From JANMDR01 sp043760555 (GTDB lineage: Bacteria > Pseudomonadota > Gammaproteobacteria > Burkholderiales > Usitatibacteraceae), in contig JAYUOW010000254.1 in NCBI GenBank assembly GCA_043760555.1, positions 3,324-67,323 on the forward strand: a DNA stretch of 64,000 nucleotides, read 5' to 3'. Below are positions 8,658-17,749 of this stretch, one piece after another; the first letter of the stretch is position 1, and each line of letters starts with the position of its first letter. Position numbers and translations under genes: made by a program. The notes beneath the pieces were generated by a model. It ran no database searches, was not told the DNA's origin, and saw only the letters and a program-made list of their open reading frames with translations.

Positions 8658-9383
8658 CTACAAACTCATTTCCATCGCGCGCTCGCCTTGGCTTGGCGTA
8701 AAGCTGCGGGTGGCGTAAAAATCAAAAATGGTATCGACTACTTGTTTTGGATCATCAATAATTTTGAATAAATCCAAATCATGCGGGCTAATTACCTTTT
8801 CATCTACCAGTGTGGTTTTAATCCATTCTACCAAGCCCGCCCAAAAGCTAGAACCCACTAAAATCACGGGTATGCGGCGTATTTTGCCGGTTTGAATTAG
8901 CGTTAGTGCTTCGGTTAATTCGTCCAAGGTGCCAAAGCCACCGGGCATCACCACGTAGGCTGCCGCGTGTTTTACAAACATCACCTTGCGGGCAAAAAAG
9001 TGTTGGAACGAATGCGATACGTCTTGATAGCCATTGCCGCCTTGCTCGAATGGCAGCACAATATTTAAACCCACGCTGGGGCTTTTGCCGGCAATAGCGC
9101 CTTTGTTAGCGGCTTCCATAATGCCGGGGCCGCCGCCAGAAATTACCGAAAATCCGGTGTCTGACAACATGCGGGCAATAATTTCAGTTTGCGCGTAATA
9201 GGGCGTGCCTTCTTTTAATCGTGCGCTGCCAAATATCGCTACACCTGGGGTTACTGCAGCCAGTTTTTCAGTCGCGGTGACCATCTCTGCGATAATATTA
9301 AACATCCACCAGCTTTCGCGCGCAGCGGTGAGCGATTGGTGTTTTAGTTCTGGGTCTAGTCTGGTGGGTACTTTGTGCGTCAT
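8658..9383 (-). CDS. LOG-family protein (TIGR00730 Rossmann fold)
   Basis: Proteins of this family hydrolyse nucleoside 5'-monophosphates, releasing the base and ribose 5-phosphate; plant LOG enzymes activate cytokinins this way. The signatures are GGGPGIMEAANKGA at 83-96 and PGGFGTLDELTE at 147-158, which carry the catalytic and phosphate-binding residues. The length of 241 fits the longer bacterial branch. A GGAAG ribosome site lies just before the ATG. It is divergent from polA with a 43-bp gap, so the promoters overlap. The natural substrate is not known. Confidence 0.88.
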   Translation of the reverse strand: MTHKVPTRLDPELKHQSLTAARESWWMFNIIAEMVTATEKLAAVTPGVAIFGSARLKEGTPYYAQTEIIARMLSDTGFSVISGGGPGIMEAANKGAIAGKSPSVGLNIVLPFEQGGNGYQDVSHSFQHFFARKVMFVKHAAAYVVMPGGFGTLDELTEALTLIQTGKIRRIPVILVGSSFWAGLVEWIKTTLVDEKVISPHDLDLFKIIDDPKQVVDTIFDFYATRSFTPSQGERAMEMSL

Positions 9384-9426
9384 CTTTGCGCTTCCTGCAT
9401 TTTAAGAAAAAATTGAGTAAAAAATA

Positions 9427-12255
9427 ATGAATCAAATCGCCGACCAAAAACCGCCACGTTTACTGCTGGTTGATATTTCCAGCTACTTCTATCGGGCGTT
9501 TCACGCTATGCCGGATTTGCGCGCCCCCAGTGGCCAGCCAACAGGCGCCATACAGGGCGTGGTAAACATGCTAAAGCGTATTCAAGCAGATTATCCTAGT
9601 GATTATAGCGCTTGCGTGTTTGATCCGAGGGGAAAAACGTTTCGCGATGAAGTTTATGCGGAATATAAAGCCACCCGATCGCCCATGCCCGATGATTTGC
9701 GCGCGCAATTAGCGCCAATTCGCGAAACCATTGAAGCCATGGGTTGGCCTTGTGTGGTGGTTGATAATTATGAAGCCGATGACGTCATTGGCACCATGGC
9801 CACTGCTGCCACAGCACAAGGTTGGACAACCGTGATTTCAACCGGTGACAAAGACTTAGCGCAGCTGGTGAATGACAACGTAAGTTTAATTAACACCATG
9901 ACTTACGAAGCGCTAGACCATGCTGGTGTGGTCGCTAAATTTGGCGTAGCGCCTAATCAAATTATTGATTATTTAGCGCTCATTGGCGACACGGTAGATA
10001 ACGTGCCCGGCGTGGACAAATGCGGGCCTAAAACTGCCGTTAAATGGCTCACTCAATATCACAGCCTAGATGGTGTAATCGCCCATGCGGCGGACATCTC
10101 CGGCGTGGTCGGGCAAAATTTGCGCAATGCAATTACTTGGCTAGAAACAGGTCGTTTTTTAGTGACTGTAAAGTGCGATGTGCCGATGGATCAGCCGGTA
10201 ACGGCGTTTAAACACGGCCGAACGGACGTTGCCAGATTGGATGCGTTATTTGAGAGCTTCGGTTTTAAAAGCTTGCGTGTGGCGTTAGCAAAAGAGGCAA
10301 GTAAAGACGCAAACAAGGACGCAAACAAGGACGCAAATAAAGACGCAAACAACGACGCCGCTGATGTATTTAAACAGCGCGATAAAGACGTTGCCGCCGT
10401 GCGTTGGTCTACCGGGCAGGCAACCACGGAAGCTAAGGCATTCATCAACACGCGTAACTACGAATGCATCACCACAATAGATCAGCTAAACACGTGGATT
10501 GCGCGCCTAATGGCAGCGCCCATCACGGCGCTCGATACCGAAACCACCAGCTTGGTTTCAATGACGGCAAAAATTGTAGGCATTTCTTTTGCGTGCGAGG
10601 CGGGCAGTGCCGCTTACATCCCGCTCATGCACAACTACCCTGGTGTTGGCGAGCAGCTGCCGATACAAACCGTGCTAGATTCCCTAAATCCGTGGCTCTC
10701 CAGCCCATTGCACAAAAAAGTGGGGCAAAACTGTAAATACGATACGCATATTTTTGCTAACCACGGTATTGCCGTGGCGGGTTATGTGCACGACACCCTA
10801 TTGCAAAGCTACGTGCTCGAAAGTCATGAACGCCACGACATGGGCACCTTAGCCATGCGCCATTTAGGCATACCCACAATTTCATTCGAATCCATCGCTG
10901 GCAAAGGCGCTGCGCAAGTGCGGTTTGACGAAATTACGATTGAAACCGCAGCCGAATATTCGGCTGAAGACGCGGACGTCACCCTGCAATTGCACCACGC
11001 GTTGTATCCGCAAATAGTCGCTGACGCCGGGCTAACGATGGTATACGAAACCATTGAAATGCCGGTTACGTCCGTGCTGTGCAAAATAGAGCGCAACGGC
11101 GTGTTAATCGATAGCGCGCTGCTAGAAAAACAAGGCGTTGAACTAGCACACAAAATTTTAGCGCTAGAAACACAGGCCTACACTGAGGCCGGACAGCCAT
11201 TTAATTTAAGCTCGCCCAAGCAATTAGGCGAAATTTTATTTGTGGTAAAGGGCATTAAGCCGCTGAAAAAAACGCCCGGTGGCGCGCCGTCAACCGACGA
11301 AGAAACGCTAGAAAAATTAGCTGAAGATCATCCGCTGCCAAAGCTAATTTTAGAATATCGCAGCATGGCAAAGCTAAAAAGCACCTACACCGATAAACTG
11401 CCGCGCATGGTCAACGCCGTCACGGGTCGGGTGCATACCAACTATGCCCAAGCTGTGGCGGTAACAGGACGGCTATCCAGCAACGATCCAAACCTGCAAA
11501 ATATTCCCGTGCGCACGGCAGAAGGCAGGCGCATTCGTGAAGCGTTTATAGCGCCAGCAGGCAGCGTCATCGTATCGGCCGACTACAGCCAAATTGAGCT
11601 CCGCATCATGGCGCATTTAAGTGAAGACGTGGGGCTTCTAGCGTCATTTAGCGCGGGTCTTGACGTGCATCGCGCTACCGCGTCCGAGATTTTTAGCGTA
11701 CCGGTTGACGATGTTTCGAGTGAGCAACGACGCTATGCCAAAACCATTAACTTCGGCCTAATTTACGGCATGAGTGCGTTCGGTTTAGCGACGGCTTTAA
11801 ATATTGACCGCACGTCAGCCGCGCAATATATCGAACGCTACTTCGCCCGTTATCCCGGCGTGGCCGACTACATGCAGCGCACCCGCGCACAGGCGCACGA
11901 GCGTGGCTATGTAGAAACCGTATTCGGCCGCAGATTATGGCTGCCCGACATTCGATCCACCAACCAAGCGCGTAGAGCCGGTGCCGAACGTGCTGCTATC
12001 AACGCACCCATGCAAGGCACCGCAGCCGATTTGATCAAGCTCGCCATGACGGCCGTGCAAAGCTGGCTAGAAGCTGAAAAAATGAAGACTCTCTTAATCA
12101 TGCAAGTGCACGACGAGCTGGTATTTGAAGTGCCTGAAAACGAGCTAGAAGCCGTTAAAACCCGCGTGCCAGAACTCATGGCGGGTGTAGCCAAATTAGC
12201 CGTGCCGTTGTTGGCTGAACCGGGTGTGGGGAAGAATTGGGATGAGGCGCATTGA
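9427..12255 (+). CDS. polA: DNA polymerase I
   Basis: PolA fills gaps and removes RNA primers during repair and Okazaki fragment maturation. The 942-residue protein has all three activities. The 5' nuclease occupies about 10-285. The 3'-5' exonuclease follows, with D370 and E372 in LDTETTS and later QNCKYD and YSAEDAD, so proofreading looks intact. The polymerase has DYSQIELR (D719), the O-helix RRYAKTINFGLIYG and MQVHDELVFE (D896). The linker between nuclease and exonuclease contains a run of KDAN repeats (293-308). It is the only gene on its strand between the divergent LOG gene and the small MazE-like frame that overlaps its stop. Confidence 0.97.
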   Translation: MNQIADQKPPRLLLVDISSYFYRAFHAMPDLRAPSGQPTGAIQGVVNMLKRIQADYPSDYSACVFDPRGKTFRDEVYAEYKATRSPMPDDLRAQLAPIRETIEAMGWPCVVVDNYEADDVIGTMATAATAQGWTTVISTGDKDLAQLVNDNVSLINTMTYEALDHAGVVAKFGVAPNQIIDYLALIGDTVDNVPGVDKCGPKTAVKWLTQYHSLDGVIAHAADISGVVGQNLRNAITWLETGRFLVTVKCDVPMDQPVTAFKHGRTDVARLDALFESFGFKSLRVALAKEASKDANKDANKDANKDANNDAADVFKQRDKDVAAVRWSTGQATTEAKAFINTRNYECITTIDQLNTWIARLMAAPITALDTETTSLVSMTAKIVGISFACEAGSAAYIPLMHNYPGVGEQLPIQTVLDSLNPWLSSPLHKKVGQNCKYDTHIFANHGIAVAGYVHDTLLQSYVLESHERHDMGTLAMRHLGIPTISFESIAGKGAAQVRFDEITIETAAEYSAEDADVTLQLHHALYPQIVADAGLTMVYETIEMPVTSVLCKIERNGVLIDSALLEKQGVELAHKILALETQAYTEAGQPFNLSSPKQLGEILFVVKGIKPLKKTPGGAPSTDEETLEKLAEDHPLPKLILEYRSMAKLKSTYTDKLPRMVNAVTGRVHTNYAQAVAVTGRLSSNDPNLQNIPVRTAEGRRIREAFIAPAGSVIVSADYSQIELRIMAHLSEDVGLLASFSAGLDVHRATASEIFSVPVDDVSSEQRRYAKTINFGLIYGMSAFGLATALNIDRTSAAQYIERYFARYPGVADYMQRTRAQAHERGYVETVFGRRLWLPDIRSTNQARRAGAERAAINAPMQGTAADLIKLAMTAVQSWLEAEKMKTLLIMQVHDELVFEVPENELEAVKTRVPELMAGVAKLAVPLLAEPGVGKNWDEAH
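10303..10350 (+). repeat. Four tandem 12-bp units in the polA linker
   Basis: The unit AARGACGCAAAY, encoding Lys-Asp-Ala-Asn, is repeated four times and followed by a worn fifth (AACGACGCC). The repeat keeps frame and lies in the hinge between the 5' nuclease and the 3'-5' exonuclease domains. Unit number is likely to vary between strains by slippage. Confidence 0.9.
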
Positions 12256-12485
12256 TGGCTATCGTGGTGATATTTCCACCGTCGGTGGTAAACGATGCGG
12301 ATTCGGATTCGGCCGCAGAACTGTTGGCGACGCCGAGTACGTCGAAGGATGGTACAAACGCGCTTGCGGGTAAGCAGCGGCACACGTTGCATGCCTTAAT
12401 TGCGCAGTGCGATTTAAACGCTGCGCTGCCCAAAGATATGGCGCTTTGGGATAAGGCGCAGCCCACTGGCAATGAAGTTTGGTAA
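12255..12485 (+). CDS. MazE/AbrB-type antitoxin C-terminus, orphan or remnant
   Basis: This 76-residue frame starts at an ATG that overlaps the polA TGA (TGATG), allowing coupled translation. Its second half, HTLHALIAQCDLNAALPKDMALWDKA in part, ends PTGNEVW and matches the toxin-binding tail of MazE/ChpI-type antitoxins as I remember them. The N-terminal half lacks a convincing AbrB-type DNA-binding fold (normally about 45 residues) and is rich in Asp, Ser and Ala. No MazF-like toxin follows. It may be a decayed antitoxin captured behind polA, or a small protein of other use. Confidence 0.4.
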   Translation: MAIVVIFPPSVVNDADSDSAAELLATPSTSKDGTNALAGKQRHTLHALIAQCDLNAALPKDMALWDKAQPTGNEVW

Positions 12486-12569
12486 GTGCCGCATTTGAAC
12501 GCGCGGAGGTTGTGAAGGTGAGCTTGAACCTTGTCGAAGAAGCCCTATTTAAAAGGCTAAACAGCCATT

Positions 12570-13619
12570 TCAGTTTTTTCGCACCGCATCAGGATGCATC
12601 GGCAAAATACTGGTGCCGAAAGTTTGTTTTAGGCGTTTCAATGCGCAAAACAAGTTGTATCGCATTGCGCTCTTCCACAGCCTACGTTTTTGGCGCAAGG
12701 TAGACGCGTGACGCGTCAGCGCTTCAAAATGGGCATTGGCTTGCACTTCAGCAAACAAACTTTGCCGCATCGCAAAAGGCAAGTGGCGCGCTAGCTGAAA
12801 CACCACGATGCCTTCATCAACCACTTGCGATTCAAGCGCTAATAATATGGCGGTGCTCGGTGCAGCCGCGTGCATTAGCGCTTGCAGCGAGCTCACCACG
12901 CGCATATAGTGGCGCGCGGCCGTCAGCCTGCCTTCTGCGGTCGCGGGCTTTGAAAGTGAGCCGTCGCGTTTAATGTAGTGATACAGCGGGCGGTCGACCA
13001 TGGCCACACGTCTTGCAGCCAGCATGGCGGCGTTCGTCCACACAATATCTTGGTGCGTTATGCCGGGCGCAAACTGCAGGTGGTGCTGCGTTAAAAAATC
13101 CCGCCGATATAGGTGACACCAAATATAGTGTCGCATTTGCTGGGTTGCCACTGACCTTACAATCCACTGTTGGCCATCGGTAACGCGTTGCGGACGATTT
13201 CCGGAGATGGCCGTAAATAGGAGCTTTAGGTCCCCATCGCTGCAATGAATCCAAGCATTGCACAACACAATATCTAAATGGTCTTGACGCGCTCGGCTCA
13301 GCATATCGGCATACAACGTGGGCTCTGCGCGGTCGTCGGCATCCATGAAGGCTACAAACTCTCCGCGCGCTAGCGCTAGGCCATTATTACGAGCAATGGA
13401 TACGCCGCTATTGATTTGCCTGAACACGCGAATGTGCGGTGAGCGTGCGACATAATCCCGCAAAATCGCCGGCGTTGTATCACTTGAGCCGTCGTCAATA
13501 ACGATAATTTCTAAGCTTTCAACCGTCTGCGCTAACAAACTATCAAGGCAATTTTGCAAGTGCTCAGCCGCGTTATAGACCGGTACGATCACGCTTATTT
13601 CTATCAGGTTAGTGTGCAT
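12570..13619 (-). CDS. Family 2 glycosyltransferase
   Basis: The 349-residue cytoplasmic enzyme transfers sugars from nucleotide donors, probably to a surface polysaccharide. The GT-A fold shows at SVIVPVYNAAE (9-19), the nucleotide-binding DDGSSD (42-47) and the metal-binding FMDADD (91-96). No membrane segments are obvious. No other polysaccharide genes adjoin it. It stands alone between polA and the haem operon, and a G8 tract lies 69 bp upstream of its start. Acceptor and sugar cannot be told from sequence. Confidence 0.88.
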   Translation of the reverse strand: MHTNLIEISVIVPVYNAAEHLQNCLDSLLAQTVESLEIIVIDDGSSDTTPAILRDYVARSPHIRVFRQINSGVSIARNNGLALARGEFVAFMDADDRAEPTLYADMLSRARQDHLDIVLCNAWIHCSDGDLKLLFTAISGNRPQRVTDGQQWIVRSVATQQMRHYIWCHLYRRDFLTQHHLQFAPGITHQDIVWTNAAMLAARRVAMVDRPLYHYIKRDGSLSKPATAEGRLTAARHYMRVVSSLQALMHAAAPSTAILLALESQVVDEGIVVFQLARHLPFAMRQSLFAEVQANAHFEALTRHASTLRQKRRLWKSAMRYNLFCALKRLKQTFGTSILPMHPDAVRKN

Positions 13620-13687
13620 ACGCTTACGGTAGCAGCACGATGTAAGCCAAATATTTCAAGCGCCAGCGCACCTGTAACGCTTTGTAA

Positions 13688-13695
13688 GGGGGGGG
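13688..13695. other. Homopolymeric G8/C8 tract upstream of the glycosyltransferase
   Basis: Eight consecutive G on the plus strand (C8 on the gene's strand) lie 69 bp before the start of the glycosyltransferase gene. On the minus strand TTGCAC precedes seven of the C residues. No strong -10 box was found at proper distance. Such tracts are slippage-prone. Confidence 0.6.
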
Positions 13696-13805
13696 TGCAA
13701 AAAAGCCACACTGAGACAGCGATCCCACACAAGCATTCAATTAAATCTAGTGATTTTGACAATATTTTTTTACGTTGAACTTTGCGTAAAAATTACTACT
13801 CCTGT

Positions 13806-13842
13806 GTCTGTAAACGCTTATAAATAGGGCATCTTTAGGCAG
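13806..13842. repeat. Palindromic element, copy 4 (intergenic, variant)
   Basis: The core CGCTTATAAATAGGGCATCT matches the family, with a worn left arm starting GTCTGTAAA. Together with copy 6 (21910-21945) it shares a longer flank, ACTCCT..GT(C)YGTAAACGC, so the two form a subfamily. It sits just beyond the hmuV stop codon. Confidence 0.65.
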
Positions 13843-13847
13843 TTTAA

Positions 13848-14639
13848 TTAAGCCGCAAACAATATCGGACGCCCCGTTTCAGGATGCGTAATGCGGCGTA
13901 TGTCGCAGCCAAAACACGTGGCCATATTGGCTTTACTTAATACTAAATCTGGTGTGTCTGCTGCCAATAAGCGACCATTTTTAAGTAGCGCAATTTTGTC
14001 GGCATATTGCGCCGCTAGGTTTAAATCATGCAGCACCAACAACACCGCACAGTTTGCTTCTTGCGCAAAATCTTTGGCTACTTGCAATGCCAAATGTTGA
14101 TGGGCAATATCGAGTGCTGCAATGGGTTCGTCAAGCAACAGCACCCGTGGCGCATCGTGGGTGGGTTCCCATAGCTGCGCTAAGGTGCGCGCAAAAGCTA
14201 CCCGCGCACGTTCGCCGCCTGAAAGTGTTGGGTAAAGCCTATTTGTAAAGGCTTGCATATCGAGTTTTGCCAATGCCGCATGGGCAATGGCGATGTCGCG
14301 TGCTTTTGGGTAGCCGTTGCAGTGCGGCGAGCGCCCTAGCAACACCACTTCCAAAGCGGTGAACATGAACGCCACATTACTTTCTTGTGGCAATACGGCG
14401 CGCTTGGTGGCCCGTTCAATGGCGGTCCACGCATTTAGTGGTTTGCCCGCCAATTCCACGCCGCCGCTATCGGGTGCGAAATCGCCACAGGCCACTTTAA
14501 GTAGGGTTGATTTTCCCGCCCCGTTCTCGCCCATTAGCGCCAGCATCGTGCCCGCATTTAAGGAGATTGAAACGTCATCAACCAGCGCGCGGCCACAGCG
14601 CTTCACTACAATATTGTTGAGTGCCAACGCAGCCGACAT
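13848..14639 (-). CDS. hmuV: Haemin ABC transporter, ATP-binding subunit
   Basis: HmuV powers haem import across the inner membrane. The 263 residues carry Walker A GENGAGKST (37-45), the Q loop near LPQES (83-87), signature LSGGE (139-143), Walker B VLLLDEP (166-172) and the switch histidine in VLHDLNLAAQY. It is the last gene of the haem operon and starts one base after the hmuU stop, so it is tightly coupled. The length fits family members (about 255-270). Confidence 0.93.
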   Translation of the reverse strand: MSAALALNNIVVKRCGRALVDDVSISLNAGTMLALMGENGAGKSTLLKVACGDFAPDSGGVELAGKPLNAWTAIERATKRAVLPQESNVAFMFTALEVVLLGRSPHCNGYPKARDIAIAHAALAKLDMQAFTNRLYPTLSGGERARVAFARTLAQLWEPTHDAPRVLLLDEPIAALDIAHQHLALQVAKDFAQEANCAVLLVLHDLNLAAQYADKIALLKNGRLLAADTPDLVLSKANMATCFGCDIRRITHPETGRPILFAA

Positions 14640-14640
14640 G

Positions 14641-15810
14641 TTAATAACCCGCTAACGTGCGGCGCTGTTGTAGTAGCAGCACTAAAAAAAACGGCGCACC
14701 GATTAGCGCGGTTAACATGCCTATGGGCAGCTCTGCCGGGGCGATAACGGTGCGCGCGAGCGTGTCGGCAACGGTAAGCAAAAGCGCGCCTAGTAGGGCG
14801 CTTGCTGGCAGCACAATACGATTATCAGGCCCCACACACAATCGAATCAAATGGGGCGCGACGAGTGCCACAAAGCCAATAATGCCTGCCACTGCCACCG
14901 CAAAGCCGGTCAGCGCTGCTACACAAATAATGATGGTGCGTTTAAGCGCTTGGGTATTCCAGCCTAAATGCGCGGCTTCCATGTCGCCAAACATTAAGGC
15001 GTTTAGGCTAGGTGCAGTTCTAATTAAAATAAATAGGCACAACAACATCGGCACCGAAATTACGGTGAGCATTTTCCACTGCGCGCCGCCCAAGGTGCCG
15101 AAAGTCCAAAACGTAAAACTACGTAATTGTTCATCCGTGGCAATTAGCGTTAACAGCCCAATGCCTGCAAACGCAATAGCACTCACCGCCACGCCAGCTA
15201 ATATCATCGTAATTAAAGATGTGCGCCCCTCATGTTGCGCTAGGGCATAAATAATTAACGTGGTGGCCAAGCCCCCCATAAACCCGAAAACCGGCAGCGT
15301 GAGCACGCCTAAAAAACTACTTATGCCTTTTAACACCGTGGCACCCAACACAATCACGCTCACCACCGCCAGCGCAGCACCCGATGACACGCCAATTAAA
15401 CCCGGATCAGCCAAAGGGTTGCGAAATAATCCCTGCATGGCAGCACCTGACACGCCGAGGGATGCACCGAGCAACAAACCCAGCAACACGCGCGGTAGGC
15501 GAATTTCAGTAAGCACCGCGTATTGGGTGTCGTCAATTTTAGCGCCAAAATCAAGCCCGATTAACTTGGCTAAAATAGTTAATACGTCAGCGGCGGCGAT
15601 GGGGAAAGCGCCGCGTCCTACCGCTAAAATTGTGCCCAACAATAAGGCAAGCACTAAGCCAATAAACAATAACCGCGTATTGATGCGTCCGGGCACATCG
15701 CTGTGCCAAAATAGACGCTTAGTATTGCTGGAAACATGGCTGAAAACGCCCGTATTTAGGGCATCTTCAGGCATATTTTGGCTTGGAATTGGCGTTCCTC
15801 TAGCTTGCAT
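14641..15810 (-). CDS. hmuU: Haemin ABC transporter, FecCD-family permease
   Basis: This inner-membrane permease of the BtuC/FecCD family forms the haem channel with HmuV. Roughly ten hydrophobic helices run from residue 46 to the end. The coupling segment around GLFRNPLADPGLIGVSSGAA is typical. The 389-residue length is long for the family (about 330-350). The excess is an N-terminal cytoplasmic extension, and its residues 13-25 (MPEDALNTGVFSH) are encoded by a palindromic element. The chosen start overlaps the end of the ChaN-like gene by 11 bp. A start at the M at residue 13 inside that segment is also possible. Confidence 0.92.
   Translation of the reverse strand: MQARGTPIPSQNMPEDALNTGVFSHVSSNTKRLFWHSDVPGRINTRLLFIGLVLALLLGTILAVGRGAFPIAAADVLTILAKLIGLDFGAKIDDTQYAVLTEIRLPRVLLGLLLGASLGVSGAAMQGLFRNPLADPGLIGVSSGAALAVVSVIVLGATVLKGISSFLGVLTLPVFGFMGGLATTLIIYALAQHEGRTSLITMILAGVAVSAIAFAGIGLLTLIATDEQLRSFTFWTFGTLGGAQWKMLTVISVPMLLCLFILIRTAPSLNALMFGDMEAAHLGWNTQALKRTIIICVAALTGFAVAVAGIIGFVALVAPHLIRLCVGPDNRIVLPASALLGALLLTVADTLARTVIAPAELPIGMLTALIGAPFFLVLLLQQRRTLAGY
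15738..15772. repeat. 35-bp palindromic element, copy 5 (inside the N-terminus of hmuU)
   Basis: Arms GGCTGAAAACGCCC and GGGCATCTTCAGGC flank GTATTTA. It is read on the minus strand in a third frame (GAA GAT GCC), giving PEDALNTGVFS, ahead of the first membrane helix. An in-frame ATG overlaps its right edge. Confidence 0.85.
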
Positions 15811-16879
15811 TTTTTGTATGTGGAGAAGTGTTAACGGCGGGGGTTGATGGTGGTGGAAGCTTCATCATCATACCGGCACAGGGATCAGCGCGGCTTTGTT
15901 TTGACGTAAACCAAACGAAGTCAAAAGGCACCGTAGCGGCATTGCCTAATTTTTGGAGTTCGGTGTATTGCGTAGGTTCAGTTTTGTCGGCGTCCACTTC
16001 GATAAATGCAACGACTGACATTGTAGCTTGAGGGTTGCCCAATTGTAGCTGTTGTAGGTAGAGCGGTATCGCCAACGCTCGGTTTACATGGCCGCGACCG
16101 GCAATCAAGATGGCACCCGTCGCGCGCTGCGCATACAGCGCTTGTGCCATCACCGCGTCGCGTGCCCGGTGGGCTGCCACCATGCCCGGTGCCATTTCGG
16201 GAGGTAATTGACCGCAATGGCTTTGCACCATGCCAGCGCGCAGGGTGGCATCGCGCGTAGCATTCCAAGTGCGGCTAAATAACGCAGCGTCAAAGCGGCT
16301 TTCAAGAGCTGCGAATCCTTCCGCGTACACTTTGCGTGCTTGCGCGCGCGACAGATTAGCGGCGCCAATGGTAAGTTTTTGGGTTAATGCGTAACTAACC
16401 ATGGGTGCATATTGTGGCCACTGCCAACCCTTGCGATTTAGCTTACCGGCTGTTGCAATCGTTTCAGCCGTCGCGTCCGCCGCGTTTTGTGCGGCGCTAA
16501 TGGCCGCTTGATGTTCCACATCAAATTGCTCAAATAGTAGCGCGGGCTTACGCGCTCCAGCGCTTAAGGCTTCAACTAATGCATCAATTATTTTTAATTG
16601 ATGCCGGTGATGTTCTGGGTTGTCGTGGGTTTCGCCAAGCAATATGTAATGCGCTTTTGTTAAGGTGTCAAAAAGGGTAGTGGCGTTGATAAACGAGCCC
16701 GCACGCGCACCCCAAATTTTATTTACAAGCGCATGGTCTTGAAGCAGCAGCGGTGCGGGTGGAAGTGTCGGGGCAGATGTTGGTGCTGCCACCGATGCTG
16801 GTGCCGATGTTTGTGCGTACGTCAAAACCGAATACAACAAGCTGAACGCAAGTATGGATAACAAAAAACGTGATTTCAT
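15800..16879 (-). CDS. ChaN-family haem-binding envelope protein
   Basis: The 359-residue protein starts with a Sec signal peptide (cut near ATYAQT at 20-24) and a Pro/Ala-rich spacer. A ChaN-like domain follows, with LGETHDNPEHH at 81-91 and GRGHVNRALAIP near 280. Known ChaN proteins are iron-regulated and bind paired haems, and the fold is related to TIKI/TraB hydrolases through the GETH motif. No lipobox cysteine is seen, so it should be periplasmic. It lies between hmuT and hmuU within the operon, which fits haem handling. The exact role is inferred. Confidence 0.8.
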   Translation of the reverse strand: MKSRFLLSILAFSLLYSVLTYAQTSAPASVAAPTSAPTLPPAPLLLQDHALVNKIWGARAGSFINATTLFDTLTKAHYILLGETHDNPEHHRHQLKIIDALVEALSAGARKPALLFEQFDVEHQAAISAAQNAADATAETIATAGKLNRKGWQWPQYAPMVSYALTQKLTIGAANLSRAQARKVYAEGFAALESRFDAALFSRTWNATRDATLRAGMVQSHCGQLPPEMAPGMVAAHRARDAVMAQALYAQRATGAILIAGRGHVNRALAIPLYLQQLQLGNPQATMSVVAFIEVDADKTEPTQYTELQKLGNAATVPFDFVWFTSKQSRADPCAGMMMKLPPPSTPAVNTSPHTKNAS

Positions 16880-16894
16880 TTTAAATGCGCCACG

Positions 16895-17749
16895 CTACCG
16901 ATAAAGTTGTGTTGCCAAATCGCTTGCAACCTGTGGCAGCCGCGGCCCAAAACCTAGTAATGCCAGCGCGTCCATACTGACTACCCGCTGCGCACGGCCT
17001 GCAGGCGTGAATGCCAAGCCACTATTTTTTAGTAACGCGTCCACGCCGCCTTGGGAACTCAAACCCTGAGTCGTAATTAAAATTACATCAGGAGCGGATG
17101 CAGCGCTACCTTCGGTGGTGAGTGGTCGATAGCCGCTAAAACCCCTCATTGCATTTTCGCCACCCGCCAATAAAATCATGGCATGGGCAGAAGTACCCTC
17201 GCCTGCTACCTGTGGCGCGGCACCGTGCGCGAGCAAAAATAGTACTTTGGGTTTGCGCGTGGCCGGTGTTGCGCTGCTCAACCGCGTGATGTGGGCATGG
17301 GTTTGCTCCCATTGAGATGCTAATTGCATGCTCAATTTTTTCCCGTCTGCTGATAGATCAAGCAGTGATGCTATTTTATTTACGTTATCAAATAGTGCTG
17401 CTGGGGTATGCTCGGCTGATATTTTTTCAATGCGCACACCAGCGGCTTGTATTTGCTTGATGGCGGTAGCCGGGCCTGCTTCGCCCGCCGCTAAAATAAA
17501 TTTTGGCTTAAACGCCAAAATACCTTCTGCACTTAGCGCTCGTTGATAGCCCACTTTCGGCGTGCTTTGGGCAGCGATTGGATAAAGGGACGTGGTGTCT
17601 GTGGCCGCAATACGGTCTTGTGCGCCCAAGGCATAAATAATTTCTGTTATTACCCCACCTACGACTACTACGTCTTTTGATTGCGCAGTGGTGCTTGTAG
17701 AACCCAGTAAAAGCAGCGCTGTAGCACCCAATAAAACCAGCGTTTTCAA
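16895..17749 (-). CDS. hmuT: Periplasmic haemin-binding protein
   Basis: HmuT picks up haem in the periplasm and hands it to HmuUV. The 284-residue product has a signal peptide (about 1-22, ending TTAQS) and a class III substrate-binding fold starting at VVVVGGVITEIIYALGAQDR. Typical family segments are YPIAAQSTPKVGYQRALSAE in part, and GGENAMRGFSGYRPL. Its start overlaps the hmuS stop by 4 bp and the ChaN-like gene follows after 15 bp. Confidence 0.92.
   Translation of the reverse strand: MKTLVLLGATALLLLGSTSTTAQSKDVVVVGGVITEIIYALGAQDRIAATDTTSLYPIAAQSTPKVGYQRALSAEGILAFKPKFILAAGEAGPATAIKQIQAAGVRIEKISAEHTPAALFDNVNKIASLLDLSADGKKLSMQLASQWEQTHAHITRLSSATPATRKPKVLFLLAHGAAPQVAGEGTSAHAMILLAGGENAMRGFSGYRPLTTEGSAASAPDVILITTQGLSSQGGVDALLKNSGLAFTPAGRAQRVVSMDALALLGFGPRLPQVASDLATQLYR

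Noticed and set aside
12527..12566. Half element GAAGAAGCCCTATTTAAAAGGC
   Set aside because: Only the left arm and loop agree; the right arm is missing, so it is not counted as a copy.
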